This document shows positions 9,403 to 17,677 of a DNA stretch of 64,000 nucleotides, piece after piece (position 1 is the stretch's first letter; every line of letters begins with the position of its first letter). The translations under genes were made by a program, and so were the position numbers. The notes beneath the pieces were generated by a model. It made no database searches. It saw only the letters and a list, made by a program, of their open reading frames with translations, and had not been told where the DNA came from. The stretch lies in NCBI RefSeq assembly GCF_019049285.1, contig NZ_JAGMUL010000015.1, forward strand, positions 294,351 through 358,350, in the 5' to 3' direction. Source of the stretch: Streptomyces sp. AC550_RSS872. Its GTDB lineage: Bacteria > Actinomycetota > Actinomycetes > Streptomycetales > Streptomycetaceae.

Positions 9403-9872
9403 TGCGCCGGCCGCGGATCCCTCTGGGAAGTCCCTTCCAGCTCGTGCTGCTCGCGTGCTCGTTCGCGCTCGCCGCCTACGCGGGGGTGAGGCTGCTCGCG
9501 GACGACTGGTTCGGCGTGGCGCTGTGGTTCGTGGGTGCGGCCGTGCTGCACGACCTCGTGCTGCTGCCGTTGTACGCGGCCCTGGACCGGGTGGTCGTGC
9601 GCGGGCTCGGCGCGACCGGCCGCCGGGACCGGGTGCTGTACGTGCGGGTACCGGCGGCCCTGTCCGGGCTCCTCCTTCTGGTGTGGTTCCCGCTGATCAG
9701 CGGCAGGGTGGAGCAGCGCTACGGGCCCGGCACCGGGTTGCCGGCGGATGTGTTCCTCGCCCGCTGGCTGCTGATCACCGCCGCCCTCTTCGCCGCCTCG
9801 GCGCTGCTGTTGGCGGTGCGACCGCGGCGCCTGCGCAGGGCGACGAAGCAGCGTCCGCCGGCCGCCCACTGA
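9402..9872 (+). CDS. small integral membrane protein coupled to the oxidoreductase
   Basis: A 156-residue protein with four predicted membrane helices, a central Arg-rich loop (RVVVRGLGATGRRDRV) and a basic C-terminus. I do not recognise the family. Its ATG shares a base with the stop codon of the molybdopterin oxidoreductase gene, so it is likely a partner or assembly subunit. The last 150 bases overlap, tail to tail, with the end of the methyltransferase gene on the other strand. Confidence 0.75.
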   Translation: MRRPRIPLGSPFQLVLLACSFALAAYAGVRLLADDWFGVALWFVGAAVLHDLVLLPLYAALDRVVVRGLGATGRRDRVLYVRVPAALSGLLLLVWFPLISGRVEQRYGPGTGLPADVFLARWLLITAALFAASALLLAVRPRRLRRATKQRPPAAH

Positions 9873-10483
9873 CCTGCCCGCTCCCAGCCCTGTGCGTACC
9901 GGAACAGTGCCCGGGTGCCCAGTCGCGCCCAGGGGAAGTGGGCGTCGGCCCCACCGGTGGCGGTGAGGCCGACGACCTGCACCTGGGCGCGTTCGTCGAC
10001 GTTCACCGGGGCGGTCTCGGCGATCAGCAGGCCGCCGGGGCGCAGGAGCGCGGCCGCCCGGTCCAGGAGGGCGCGCGGGTCGCCGCCGATGCCGACGTTG
10101 CCGTCCATGAGCAGGACGGTGCCCCAGCGGCCCTCGCCGGGCAGCGGCTCGAAGACCGAGCGCCGCAGCGCCGGGCCGCCGAGCCGGACGGTGCGGTCGA
10201 CGGCGGCCGCGCTGACGTCGATGCCGAGAACGGTCCGGCCCCGGGTAGCGAGTTCAGCGACCAGCCGCCCCGGCCCGCACCCCACGTCCAGCACGGTGCC
10301 CTCGCACCGGTCCAGCACCTCCCGGTCGACCGCGTCGGCCCGGGCGCACCAGCGTTCCACCTCCAGCGGCAGCAGCCAGCCGTCGGCACGGCGCAGGAAC
10401 AGCGGGCCGTGGCCGCAGCGCAGGGCGGCCGCGTAGGGGTCGGCGGTCGCCCAGGCGGCGGCGGTGGCAGGCACGGTGCTCAT
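9719..10483 (-). CDS. class I SAM-dependent methyltransferase, envelope cluster
   Basis: A 254-residue methyltransferase. VLDVGCGPGRLVAEL is motif I near residue 64, GIDVSAAAVD gives the acidic residue that binds the SAM ribose, and LRPGGLLIAE is the late strand. The ATG overlaps the TGA of the DUF2064 gene (ATGA), so it is the third gene of a coupled operon. The last 35 residues are Ser/Arg-rich without visible domain character and overlap the convergent membrane-protein gene by 154 bases. The original gene may have ended near FVALRRR and lost its stop. The substrate is unknown; context suggests a small molecule or lipid of the envelope. Confidence 0.8.
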   Translation of the reverse strand: MSTVPATAAAWATADPYAAALRCGHGPLFLRRADGWLLPLEVERWCARADAVDREVLDRCEGTVLDVGCGPGRLVAELATRGRTVLGIDVSAAAVDRTVRLGGPALRRSVFEPLPGEGRWGTVLLMDGNVGIGGDPRALLDRAAALLRPGGLLIAETAPVNVDERAQVQVVGLTATGGADAHFPWARLGTRALFRYAQGWERAGQWAAGGRCFVALRRRRGRTANSSAEAAKRAAVISSQRARNTSAGNPVPGP

Positions 10484-11178
10484 CGGGGGCCGGCCGGGGG
10501 CGCGGTCGGCCGCGCGGTCGGCCCGGAATCCCGACCGGAGTCCCGAGAGGAGTCGGCTCCCGCGACCGCCATGCACCGGGCCAGTCGTACGGCGAACCGG
10601 CTGCGCGGGGCCAGCGCGGCCACGGCGTGGGCGTCGGCGGCGGTGTCGATGTCGCGCAGCCGCGGCAGGTCGCGCACCCGGAGCCCCGCCCGGACCAGCC
10701 GTCGGCGTTGCAGCGCGCCCGTCATGGCGGTCGACATGGGCACGCCCCGCAGCAGACCGGGGTCGGGCTGGGCCAGTCCGAGGGCCCAGAAGCCACCGTC
10801 CTCGGCCGGACCGAACCAGGCGTCGCAGTCGGTGAAGTCGACGTCGAGCAGTTCGGGTGTCACCTGGGGGGTGTCCATCCCGATGAGCAGGGCCGGGCCG
10901 TCGCAGCCCGCGAAGGCGTCGGCCAGGCGCTCGTCCAGGCCGCCCGCGCACTGCGGTACGACGTCGAAGCGGGGCGGCAGCCAGGCGCCGGGGGTGCCGT
11001 CGAGGACGAGGACCCTCCGGTCGGCGGGCACGGCCGCCACCGCGTGGAGCGTGTCGGCGAGGGCCGCCTCGGCCAGCCCGGCCGCCTCCTCGGGCGTGAA
11101 CGGCGGGGTGAGCCGGGTCTTGACCCGGCCCGGTCGCGGCTCCTTGGCGATGACGAGCAGCGTGGTCGACGCACTCAA
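10480..11178 (-). CDS. DUF2064-family nucleotidyltransferase-like protein
   Basis: A 232-residue protein of the DUF2064 (CofC/GT-A-like) family: TLLVIAKEPRPGRVKTRL at the N-terminus is the nucleotide-binding signature, with GMDTPQV and GPAEDGGFWALGL further on. Relatives transfer or handle nucleotide-activated groups and are usually paired with a family 2 glycosyltransferase, as here. I chose the TTG start because it overlaps the stop of the glycosyltransferase gene (TTGA), has GGAGGAGGG about ten bases upstream, and gives the normal N-terminus of the family. The C-terminal 25 residues are low-complexity Ser/Arg/Pro. Confidence 0.85.
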   Translation of the reverse strand: MSASTTLLVIAKEPRPGRVKTRLTPPFTPEEAAGLAEAALADTLHAVAAVPADRRVLVLDGTPGAWLPPRFDVVPQCAGGLDERLADAFAGCDGPALLIGMDTPQVTPELLDVDFTDCDAWFGPAEDGGFWALGLAQPDPGLLRGVPMSTAMTGALQRRRLVRAGLRVRDLPRLRDIDTAADAHAVAALAPRSRFAVRLARCMAVAGADSSRDSGRDSGPTARPTAPPAGPR

Positions 11179-11870
11179 CGGACGGTCCCTCCTCCATGCG
11201 CGGGCGTCTCGCCCAGGACACGGCTCATGTCCCGTACGGCCTGCCAGGTGCCCCGCCAGGTGCCCGTCACCTTCGAGGCCCCGGAGCGCGGCAGATACGG
11301 CACGTCGTGCTCCGTGATCCGCCAGCCGGCGTCGGCCGCGCGTACGACCATCTGGAGCGGATAGCCGCTGCGCCGGTCGGTGAGGCCGAGGGCGAGCAGC
11401 GGCTCCCGGCGGGCGGCGCGCAGCGGACCGAGATCGTGCAGGCGCAGTCCGGTACGGCGGCGCAGCATCCGCGCGAGCGCGAGATTGCCGACGCGGGCGT
11501 GCGCGGGCCACGCGCCCCGTCCCTGCGGGCGTCGCCGGCCCAGCACCAGATCGGCGTCGCCGCCTCGCACTTCGCGTACGAAGGGAACGAGCAGCGACGG
11601 GTCGAGGGAGGCGTCGCAGTCGCAGAAGCACACCACGTCGGCGGTGGCGGCCCGCAGCCCGGCGTGGCAGGCGGCGCCGAAGCCCCGGCGCGACTCGTGC
11701 ACGACGGTCGCGCCGAGCGCGTGGGCGAGGGAGGCCGAGCCGTCGGTGGAACCGTTGTCGACGACGAGTGCGCGCCAGCCCGGCGGGATCCGTTCGAGGA
11801 CCCAGGGAAGGGCCTCGGCCTCGTTGAGGCAGGGCAGCACCACATCGACGTCGGAAGGTGTCGTCGTCAC
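11175..11870 (-). CDS. family 2 glycosyltransferase
   Basis: A 231-residue GT-A fold enzyme: VVLPCLNEAEALPWVL opens the nucleotide-sugar domain, VVDNGSTDGS follows, and CDCDASLDPSLL carries the DxD metal site. It lacks membrane helices, so it resembles the soluble dolichol/polyprenyl-phosphate mannosyltransferase type. It is first of a three-gene minus-strand operon with overlapping stops and starts (glycosyltransferase, DUF2064 protein, methyltransferase). The divergent OmpR-type regulator lies about 120 bases away, so the shared intergenic DNA could hold its control site. Confidence 0.88.
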   Translation of the reverse strand: MTTTPSDVDVVLPCLNEAEALPWVLERIPPGWRALVVDNGSTDGSASLAHALGATVVHESRRGFGAACHAGLRAATADVVCFCDCDASLDPSLLVPFVREVRGGDADLVLGRRRPQGRGAWPAHARVGNLALARMLRRRTGLRLHDLGPLRAARREPLLALGLTDRRSGYPLQMVVRAADAGWRITEHDVPYLPRSGASKVTGTWRGTWQAVRDMSRVLGETPAHGGGTVR

Positions 11871-11992
11871 GGTTTCACCCTACGAACGCGAAGGGGACAT
11901 ACCGGACTCCCGCTCCTTACGAAACGCGGACGTCGAAGGCCGAGGCGATGGTAGTCGCGGCATCGGAGGCGGCCCGGTGCGAGGCTGGGGGC

Positions 11993-12727
11993 ATGCAGCA
12001 ACAGCCGTACGAGCCCTCGGGGGCTCAAGCCCGCGAAGAGGCCCCCCGGATCCTGGTCGTCGACGACGATCCGACCGTGGCCGAGGTCGTCGCCGGGTAT
12101 CTGGACCGCGCCGGTTACGCCGTCGACCGGGCCGACGACGGTCCGACCGCCCTCACCCGTGCCGCCGCACACCGGCCGGACCTGGTCGTCCTCGACCTGA
12201 TGCTGCCCGGCATGGACGGCCTGGAGGTGTGCCGCCGCATCCGCGGGCAGGGCCCGGTGCCGGTCATCATGCTCACCGCCCGCGGAGACGAGGACGACCG
12301 CATCCTGGGCCTGGAGGTCGGCGCCGACGACTACGTCACGAAACCCTTCAGCCCCCGTGAGCTGGTGCTGCGGGTGGAGTCGGTGCTCCGCCGCAGCCGG
12401 CCGGCCGACACCGGGCACCGGCTGCGCGCGGCAGGCCTGACCCTCGACCCGGCAGCCCGCCGGGCCACCAAGCACGGCGCCGAACTCGCCCTCACGCTCA
12501 GGGAGTTCGACCTGCTCTCCTTCTTCCTGCGGCATCCGGGGCGGGCGTTCGGCCGCGAGGACCTGATGCGCGAGGTGTGGGGCTGGGACTTCGGCGACCT
12601 GTCGACGGTCACCGTCCATGTACGCCGCCTGCGCGGCAAGGTCGAGGACGATCCGGCCCGGCCCCGTCTGATCCAGACCGTGTGGGGCGTGGGCTACCGC
12701 TTCGAGCCCACGGAAGGGGAGACGTGA
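11993..12727 (+). CDS. OmpR/PhoB-family response regulator
   Basis: A 244-residue two-domain regulator. The receiver domain starts at about residue 19 (ILVVDDDPTVAEVV), with the phospho-acceptor Asp68 in VVLDLMLPG and Lys in YVTKPFSP. A winged-helix DNA-binding domain of the OmpR type occupies about 145-240 (LTLREFDLL, TVTVHVRRLRGKVE, VWGVGYRFE). The ATG is chosen because upstream codons do not look coding, although no strong ribosome site is visible. The stop overlaps the GTG of the partner kinase (GTGA), so the pair is translationally coupled. Confidence 0.93.
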   Translation: MQQQPYEPSGAQAREEAPRILVVDDDPTVAEVVAGYLDRAGYAVDRADDGPTALTRAAAHRPDLVVLDLMLPGMDGLEVCRRIRGQGPVPVIMLTARGDEDDRILGLEVGADDYVTKPFSPRELVLRVESVLRRSRPADTGHRLRAAGLTLDPAARRATKHGAELALTLREFDLLSFFLRHPGRAFGREDLMREVWGWDFGDLSTVTVHVRRLRGKVEDDPARPRLIQTVWGVGYRFEPTEGET

Positions 12728-13842
12728 TCATGCGTGACACCCTGCTGATCGCCCTGTACGCCTTCGCCGGCGCGGCCGCCACCGGTCTGGCCGGAGCGGG
12801 CGTACTGCGGCTGATCCGGCGCCGCTCCCTCACCGCCTCGCTCACCGTGGTCGCGGCGGTCGGAGTGGTCGCGATGCTCGCGGGCACGCTCGCCGTCGCC
12901 TGGGCGATGTTCCTCTCCCCGCACGACCTGACCGTGGTCACGACCGTCGTCGCGATGGCGGCCGTCGTCTCCCTGGCCACGGCCCTGCTGCTGGGCCGCT
13001 GGGTCGTCGCCCGCAGCCACGAACTGACCGTGGCCGCACGCTCCTTCGGAGACGGCGGCGCGTTCACGGCCCCCGTCGAGCCGGCCACCGCGGAACTGGA
13101 CACGCTCAGCCGCGAGTTGGCCGCCACCAGCGCCAAGCTCGCCGAATCCCGGGAGCGGGAACGCGCGTTGGAGACCTCCCGGCGTGAACTCGTCGCCTGG
13201 ATCTCGCACGACCTGCGCACCCCCCTGGCCGGCCTGCGCGCCATGTCGGAGGCCCTGGAGGACGGCGTCGCCGCCGACCCCGACCGCTATCTGAAGCAGA
13301 TGCGCACCGAGGTCGAACGCCTCAACGACATGGTCGGCGACCTCTTCGAGCTCTCCCGCATCCACGCCGGCACACTCCCCCTGACCCTCGCCCGGATCTC
13401 CCTGTACGACCTGGTGGGCGACGCGCTGGCGGGAGCCGACCCGCTCGCCCGGGAGCACGGGGTACGCCTGGTGGGCGGCCGGATCGAGCCGGTACCGGTG
13501 GAGGTGGACGGCAAGGAGATGAGCCGGGTGCTGGGCAACCTGCTGGTCAACGCCATCCGCAGGACCCCGGCCGACGGCACGGTCGCCATCTCGGTGGAGC
13601 GTTCCGCCGAGGGCGTGGTGCTGTCGGTGACGGACGGCTGCGGCGGAATCCCGGTCGAGGACCTGCCGCGCGTCTTCGACACCGGCTGGCGCGGCACGCA
13701 CGCCCGGACGCCCCCGGCCGGGGCGGGGCTGGGCCTCGCCATCGTCCGCGGGATCGTGGAGGCGCACCGGGGCCGGGCCACCGTACGCAACATCCCCGGC
13801 GGCTGCCGCTTCGAGGTGGTGCTGCCCGCCGCCGCTTCCTGA
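12724..13842 (+). CDS. sensor histidine kinase paired with the OmpR regulator
   Basis: A 372-residue kinase with membrane helices near residues 5-30, 40-62 and 70-95 and very little extracytoplasmic sequence between them. It probably senses the membrane itself or is held in a complex. A linker and HisKA domain follow (H-box SHDLRTPLAGL), then a HATPase with NLLVNAI, DGCGGIP and GAGLGLAIVRG. The N-box is degenerate (usual N.A..N.I has Arg for His/Lys), which is tolerated. The GTG start overlaps the regulator's stop; an ATG two codons later is the alternative. Confidence 0.92.
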   Translation: MIMRDTLLIALYAFAGAAATGLAGAGVLRLIRRRSLTASLTVVAAVGVVAMLAGTLAVAWAMFLSPHDLTVVTTVVAMAAVVSLATALLLGRWVVARSHELTVAARSFGDGGAFTAPVEPATAELDTLSRELAATSAKLAESRERERALETSRRELVAWISHDLRTPLAGLRAMSEALEDGVAADPDRYLKQMRTEVERLNDMVGDLFELSRIHAGTLPLTLARISLYDLVGDALAGADPLAREHGVRLVGGRIEPVPVEVDGKEMSRVLGNLLVNAIRRTPADGTVAISVERSAEGVVLSVTDGCGGIPVEDLPRVFDTGWRGTHARTPPAGAGLGLAIVRGIVEAHRGRATVRNIPGGCRFEVVLPAAAS

Positions 13843-13873
13843 ACACGGGCAGCACCACCGGTCCACAGGGGCA

Positions 13874-14040
13874 TAGGGGGTGTTTTGAAAGCCCCGCACA
13901 GCACCCGCGGCGCCCGGCACGCACCCTCGCCGCACCGGCCAAAGGCCCAAGTAGCTCCGCTACGAGGGCCTTCGTCCGGCACGCCGAGGGCACGCACCGA
14001 ATACCGCGGGCACCGCACGGGACTTTCAAAACACCCCCTA
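13874..14040. repeat. 167-bp imperfect palindromic repeat element
   Basis: The left arm begins TAGGGGGTGTTTTGAAAG and the right end is its near-exact reverse complement, CTTTCAAAACACCCCCTA, allowing one extra T. The similarity continues inward through most of both arms, with mismatches, to a centre near 13957 (AAGTAGCTCCGCTACGAG), where CCGGCCAAAGGCCC faces GGGCCTTCGTCCGG. Short frames on the two strands give similar peptides, as expected of a palindrome. It fills the gap between a kinase and a convergent epimerase and includes the TAG stop of the latter. I take it for a REP/MITE-like Streptomyces intergenic element that may also act as a two-way terminator. Confidence 0.85.
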
Positions 14041-15039
14041 CGCGCCGCGCATCCCGGCCCGCGCGAACTCCGTCATGCCCTCCTCGAACCCCACCTCCGG
14101 CTTCCAGCCCAGCGCGTCGCGCAGCCGCGACGAGTCCGCCGTGATGTGCCGTACGTCCCCGAGCCGGTACTCACCGGTGACGACCGGCTCGGGCCCGCCA
14201 TGGGCGGCGGCCAGCGCGCGCGCCATCTCGCCGACGGTGTGCGGCTCACCGCTGCCGGTGTTGTACGCGGTGAGCACACCCCGGGCGGCCGCCGCCTCCA
14301 ACGCCACCGCGTTGGCCGTCGCCACATCCCGGACGTGCACGAAGTCCCGCCGCTGCCGCCCGTCCTCGAACACCCGTGGGGCCTCGCCCCGGGCGAGCGC
14401 CGAGCGGAAGAAGGAGGCGACACCGGCGTACGGGGTGTCGCGGGGCATTCCCGGGCCGTACACGTTGTGGTAGCGCAGCGACAGCGCCGATCCGTCGGTG
14501 CAGCGGGCCCAGACGGCGGCCAGGTGTTCCTGGGTGAGTTTGGTCGTCGCGTACACGTTCCGCGGATCGGCCGGGGCGTCCTCGCCGACCAGACCGGGGG
14601 AGAGGTCGTCCCCGCACACCGGGCACGTCGGCTCGAACCGGCCCGCGTCGAGGTCGGCGACGGCACGCGGCCCGGGCCGTACGACACCATGACGCGGGCA
14701 CGCGTACCGCCCCTCCCCGTAGACGACCATCGACCCGGCCAGCACGAGATGCCGTACGCCCGCCTCCGCCATGGCGGCGAGCAGCACAGCGGTCCCCAGG
14801 TCGTTGCGCGAGACGTACTCCGCCGCGTCGGCGACCCCGTTGCCGAGCCCCACCATCGCGGCCTGATGGCACACGGCGTCCACACCGCGCAGAGCTCGAC
14901 CCACGGCCACCGGGTCCCGCACATCGGCGCCGGGATCGCCGCGCACATCGAACACGACAGGCTCGTGCCCGCGCGCCGCGAGCGCCTCGACCACATGGGA
15001 CCCGATGAACCCGGCACCGCCGGTGACCAGTACACGCAT
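14038..15039 (-). CDS. NAD-dependent epimerase/dehydratase (extended SDR)
   Basis: A 333-residue extended short-chain dehydrogenase for a nucleotide sugar. VTGGAGFIGSHV is the NAD-binding loop at residue 5, Ser of LAGSMVVYGEG and the YATTK pair supply the active-site Ser/Tyr/Lys, and RYHNVYGPGMP is the substrate-side loop. Between residues about 110 and 150 there is an insertion with CPRHG and CPVCG, spaced like a zinc-binding knuckle. This is absent from ordinary UDP-glucose epimerases. The gene reads toward the palindromic repeat, whose last bases form its TAG stop. The product sugar is not known; neighbouring glycosyltransferases suggest cell-surface glycan synthesis. Confidence 0.88.
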   Translation of the reverse strand: MRVLVTGGAGFIGSHVVEALAARGHEPVVFDVRGDPGADVRDPVAVGRALRGVDAVCHQAAMVGLGNGVADAAEYVSRNDLGTAVLLAAMAEAGVRHLVLAGSMVVYGEGRYACPRHGVVRPGPRAVADLDAGRFEPTCPVCGDDLSPGLVGEDAPADPRNVYATTKLTQEHLAAVWARCTDGSALSLRYHNVYGPGMPRDTPYAGVASFFRSALARGEAPRVFEDGRQRRDFVHVRDVATANAVALEAAAARGVLTAYNTGSGEPHTVGEMARALAAAHGGPEPVVTGEYRLGDVRHITADSSRLRDALGWKPEVGFEEGMTEFARAGMRGA

Positions 15040-15163
15040 ACGCCCACGCTAGGTCGGTACGGCCGGCGCGCCCCGGTTCCACGCCCGCACGTCATGACTC
15101 CGTAAGGCATGCGAGGGCGCGTCGGACCGGGACAAAGCAGAAGTCCCGCGAGACGCTGCCCGC

Positions 15164-15895
15164 ATGACCACCTCACCCTCCACCGACACCCCGTACCGCT
15201 ACGACGACCTGACCGCCCTGTACATCAACTGCACGCTCAAACCGTCCCCGCAGGTCAGCCACACCCAGGGCCTGATCGACAAGAGCCGGGCCGTCATGGA
15301 CGCCGGCGGTGTGAGAACGGACCTGATCCGCGCCGTGGACCACGACATCGCACCCGGCGTCCACCCGGACATGACGGAACACGGCATCGCCACCGACGCC
15401 TGGCCGGGCCTGTACGAGAAGGTGATGGCCGCGGACATCCTGGTGCTCGCCGGCCCGATCTGGCTCGGCGACAACAGCTCGGTCACCAAGCGGATCATCG
15501 AGCGTCTCTACGCCTGCTCGTCACTGCTCAACTCCCAAGGGCAGTACGCCTACTACGGCCGGGCCGGCGGCTGTCTGATCACCGGCAACGAGGACGGCGT
15601 GAAGCACTGCGCGATGAACGTCCTCTACAGCCTCCAGCACCTCGGCTACACGATCCCGCCCCAGGCGGACGCCGGCTGGATCGGGGCGGCCGGCCCCGGG
15701 CCGTCGTATCTCGACCCGGGTTCGGGCGGCCCGGAGAACGACTTCACCAACCGCAACACCAGCTTCATGACCTGGAACCTGATGCACATCGCGGCCCTGC
15801 TGAAGCGCGCCGGCGGCATTCCCGCGTACGGCAACCAGCGCTCGCAGTGGGACGCGGGTTGCCGCCCGGGCGCGGACAACCCCGAGCACCGCTGA
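15164..15895 (+). CDS. flavodoxin-family / NADPH-dependent FMN reductase
   Basis: A 243-residue flavoprotein-like enzyme. TALYINCTLKPSPQ is the first strand and phosphate-binding loop, and ILVLAGPIWLGDNSS is the typical loop over the isoalloxazine ring. AGGCLITGNEDGVKHC follows, as in WrbA/flavodoxin-like NAD(P)H oxidoreductases. It is a single gene, about 120 bases from the divergent epimerase. Its electron partner is not evident. The ATG has only weak ribosome-site similarity upstream. Confidence 0.85.
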   Translation: MTTSPSTDTPYRYDDLTALYINCTLKPSPQVSHTQGLIDKSRAVMDAGGVRTDLIRAVDHDIAPGVHPDMTEHGIATDAWPGLYEKVMAADILVLAGPIWLGDNSSVTKRIIERLYACSSLLNSQGQYAYYGRAGGCLITGNEDGVKHCAMNVLYSLQHLGYTIPPQADAGWIGAAGPGPSYLDPGSGGPENDFTNRNTSFMTWNLMHIAALLKRAGGIPAYGNQRSQWDAGCRPGADNPEHR

Positions 15896-15984
15896 CGCCC
15901 CCGCTCCCGGCGCACGTGCAGTGGGCCTGTTTGACCTTGACACGGTGACAAGCCCTTCACTTGCCTGCCGAGGAGGTGGTCGCG

Positions 15985-16659
15985 ATGACGATCACGGGAC
16001 AGGACACGAACGCGGTACGAGCGCTCCAGGGATTGGAGGACGGCCGCTCGTCCGTACGACTACGGGCCGCACTGGAGGCCGGCACGAAACCCGACCCGCG
16101 GTTCGTCGGCAAGCTCATCGAGCGATGCGCGATCGAGCCCGAGTTCTTCGTCCGCGACATGCTGACCTGGGCGCTCACCCGCCACCCGCTGTCCCTGACA
16201 CTTCCCGCGCTGCTCCGCGAAGTCCGCTCGGAGCGTGCGCAGGCACGCAGCCAGGCGTTGCACACGTTGTCCAAGATCGGGGACCGGAAGGCGTGGCCGG
16301 CGATCACACGTGCGCTCCTGTCCGACGCCGACGACGAGGTCGCGCGCAGCGCCTGGCGGGCGGCGGTCGTGCTCGTGCCGGAAGGCGAGGAGCCCGGGCT
16401 GGCCACGGCCTTGGCGGCCCAGCTCGGACGCGGTGGCCGGGAGACCCAACTCAGTCTCAGCCGGGCGCTGGTCGCGCTGGGCGAAGTGATCGTGCCGGCC
16501 CTGCTCGCCGTGACGACGTCGGCGCCCGACCCACGCGCACGCGCGCACGCGCTCGCCACCCAACGGCTGCTGCGCGACCCGGACACCGGATTCGAGTACG
16601 CGATCGAGGAGGCGAAGCGCGTCGTGGCCCTGGGCGGGTCCGGCCAGGAGGGACAATAG
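15985..16659 (+). CDS. HEAT-repeat protein
   Basis: A 224-residue all-helical protein made of HEAT/PBS-lyase-like repeats. Examples are VRLRAALEAG, RAQARSQALHTLSKIGDRKAWPAI, DEVARSAWRAAV and RARAHALATQRLL. No catalytic motif is visible; such proteins act as protein-binding scaffolds. I prefer the ATG with GAGGAGG eight bases upstream over an earlier in-frame TTG. The stop is three bases from the start of a MerR regulator that itself carries HEAT repeats. The two are surely one operon and probably act together. Confidence 0.85.
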   Translation: MTITGQDTNAVRALQGLEDGRSSVRLRAALEAGTKPDPRFVGKLIERCAIEPEFFVRDMLTWALTRHPLSLTLPALLREVRSERAQARSQALHTLSKIGDRKAWPAITRALLSDADDEVARSAWRAAVVLVPEGEEPGLATALAAQLGRGGRETQLSLSRALVALGEVIVPALLAVTTSAPDPRARAHALATQRLLRDPDTGFEYAIEEAKRVVALGGSGQEGQ

Positions 16660-16662
16660 GAC

Positions 16663-17667
16663 GTGTTGATCGGTGAGATGGCGCGACGGTCCGGGGTCAG
16701 TGCCCGCATGCTCCGGCACTACGAGTCGCTGGGGCTGGTACGTCCTTCGGGCCGTACCGGCTCCGGCTATCGGGAGTATTCCGCGGAGGACATCCAGCGG
16801 ATCTTCCACATCGAGAGCCTGCGGTCGCTGGGTCTGTCGCTGCGTGAGATCGGCCGCGCACTCGACGACCCCGGCTTCACCCCCTCCGCACTCGTCGGCG
16901 ACCTCATCCGCCAGACCCGCGACCGCATCGCGGCGGAGAGCGAACTGCTCACCCGACTACGCCGGATCGATGCCGCGGACCCCGCCGGCTGGGAGGACGT
17001 CCTCCAGGTCGTCGCCCTCCTCCAGGCACTTCAGTCCAACAGCGCCGACGCGCGCCAGCGCGCCGCCCTCTCCGCCGCCCACGATCTTCCGGTCCCGGTG
17101 GAGGCCCTGGTCGAGGCAGCACTGAACGAGACGGAGCCGAACGTCGCCGGAGCCCTTCGATGGGCCCTGGCGCGATCGGACGACGCCGGCACGGCACTCC
17201 TGGCGGAGGGCCTCGGCTCACCGGTGTACGCGGTGCGCGAACGCGCCGTACAGGCCCTCGTCGAGATGCCGAGTAAGGAGGCGAACGCGCACCTGCGCGA
17301 TGCCCTCGCGCACCCCGACGTCGTGGTCCGCGGCCATGCGGCCCTGGCACTGGGGGCACGAGGCGTGGCCGATGCGGTCCCCACGCTCATCGACATGATC
17401 GTGGAGGGAAGGAACGACACCGACGCAGCAGACGCACTCAGCGTGCTGGCGAGCGACACCGAGGCGGCGGATCAGCTCGCGAGCCGACTCGTCGATCGCC
17501 TCGCCCACGACGCGACGCAAGCGCCCGCCCGCGGACGGCTGACCCAGGCCCTGGCGGGCATCCCGGGGGCGAGGGCGTCGCGTGCCCTCGTGGAGTTGTC
17601 GCACGACGTGGACCGTGCTGTTGCGTTGACTGCGACGTACCTTCTTCAGCTGCGGGACGTACGGTGA
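16663..17667 (+). CDS. MerR-family regulator with C-terminal HEAT repeats
   Basis: A 334-residue regulator. Residues 1-70 are a MerR winged helix (IGEMARRSGVSARMLRHYE, GYREYSAEDIQRI). The dimerisation helix follows to about 115. The rest is a HEAT-repeat array (VYAVRERAVQALVEMPS, VVVRGHAALALGARGVA) in place of the usual small ligand- or metal-binding domain. The GTG start has GGAGGGAC upstream and is three bases after the stop of a separate HEAT protein. I infer that the C-terminal array senses or binds a protein partner rather than a small molecule; the target genes are not identified. Confidence 0.88.
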   Translation: MLIGEMARRSGVSARMLRHYESLGLVRPSGRTGSGYREYSAEDIQRIFHIESLRSLGLSLREIGRALDDPGFTPSALVGDLIRQTRDRIAAESELLTRLRRIDAADPAGWEDVLQVVALLQALQSNSADARQRAALSAAHDLPVPVEALVEAALNETEPNVAGALRWALARSDDAGTALLAEGLGSPVYAVRERAVQALVEMPSKEANAHLRDALAHPDVVVRGHAALALGARGVADAVPTLIDMIVEGRNDTDAADALSVLASDTEAADQLASRLVDRLAHDATQAPARGRLTQALAGIPGARASRALVELSHDVDRAVALTATYLLQLRDVR

Positions 17668-17677
17668 TCCACCGGCC

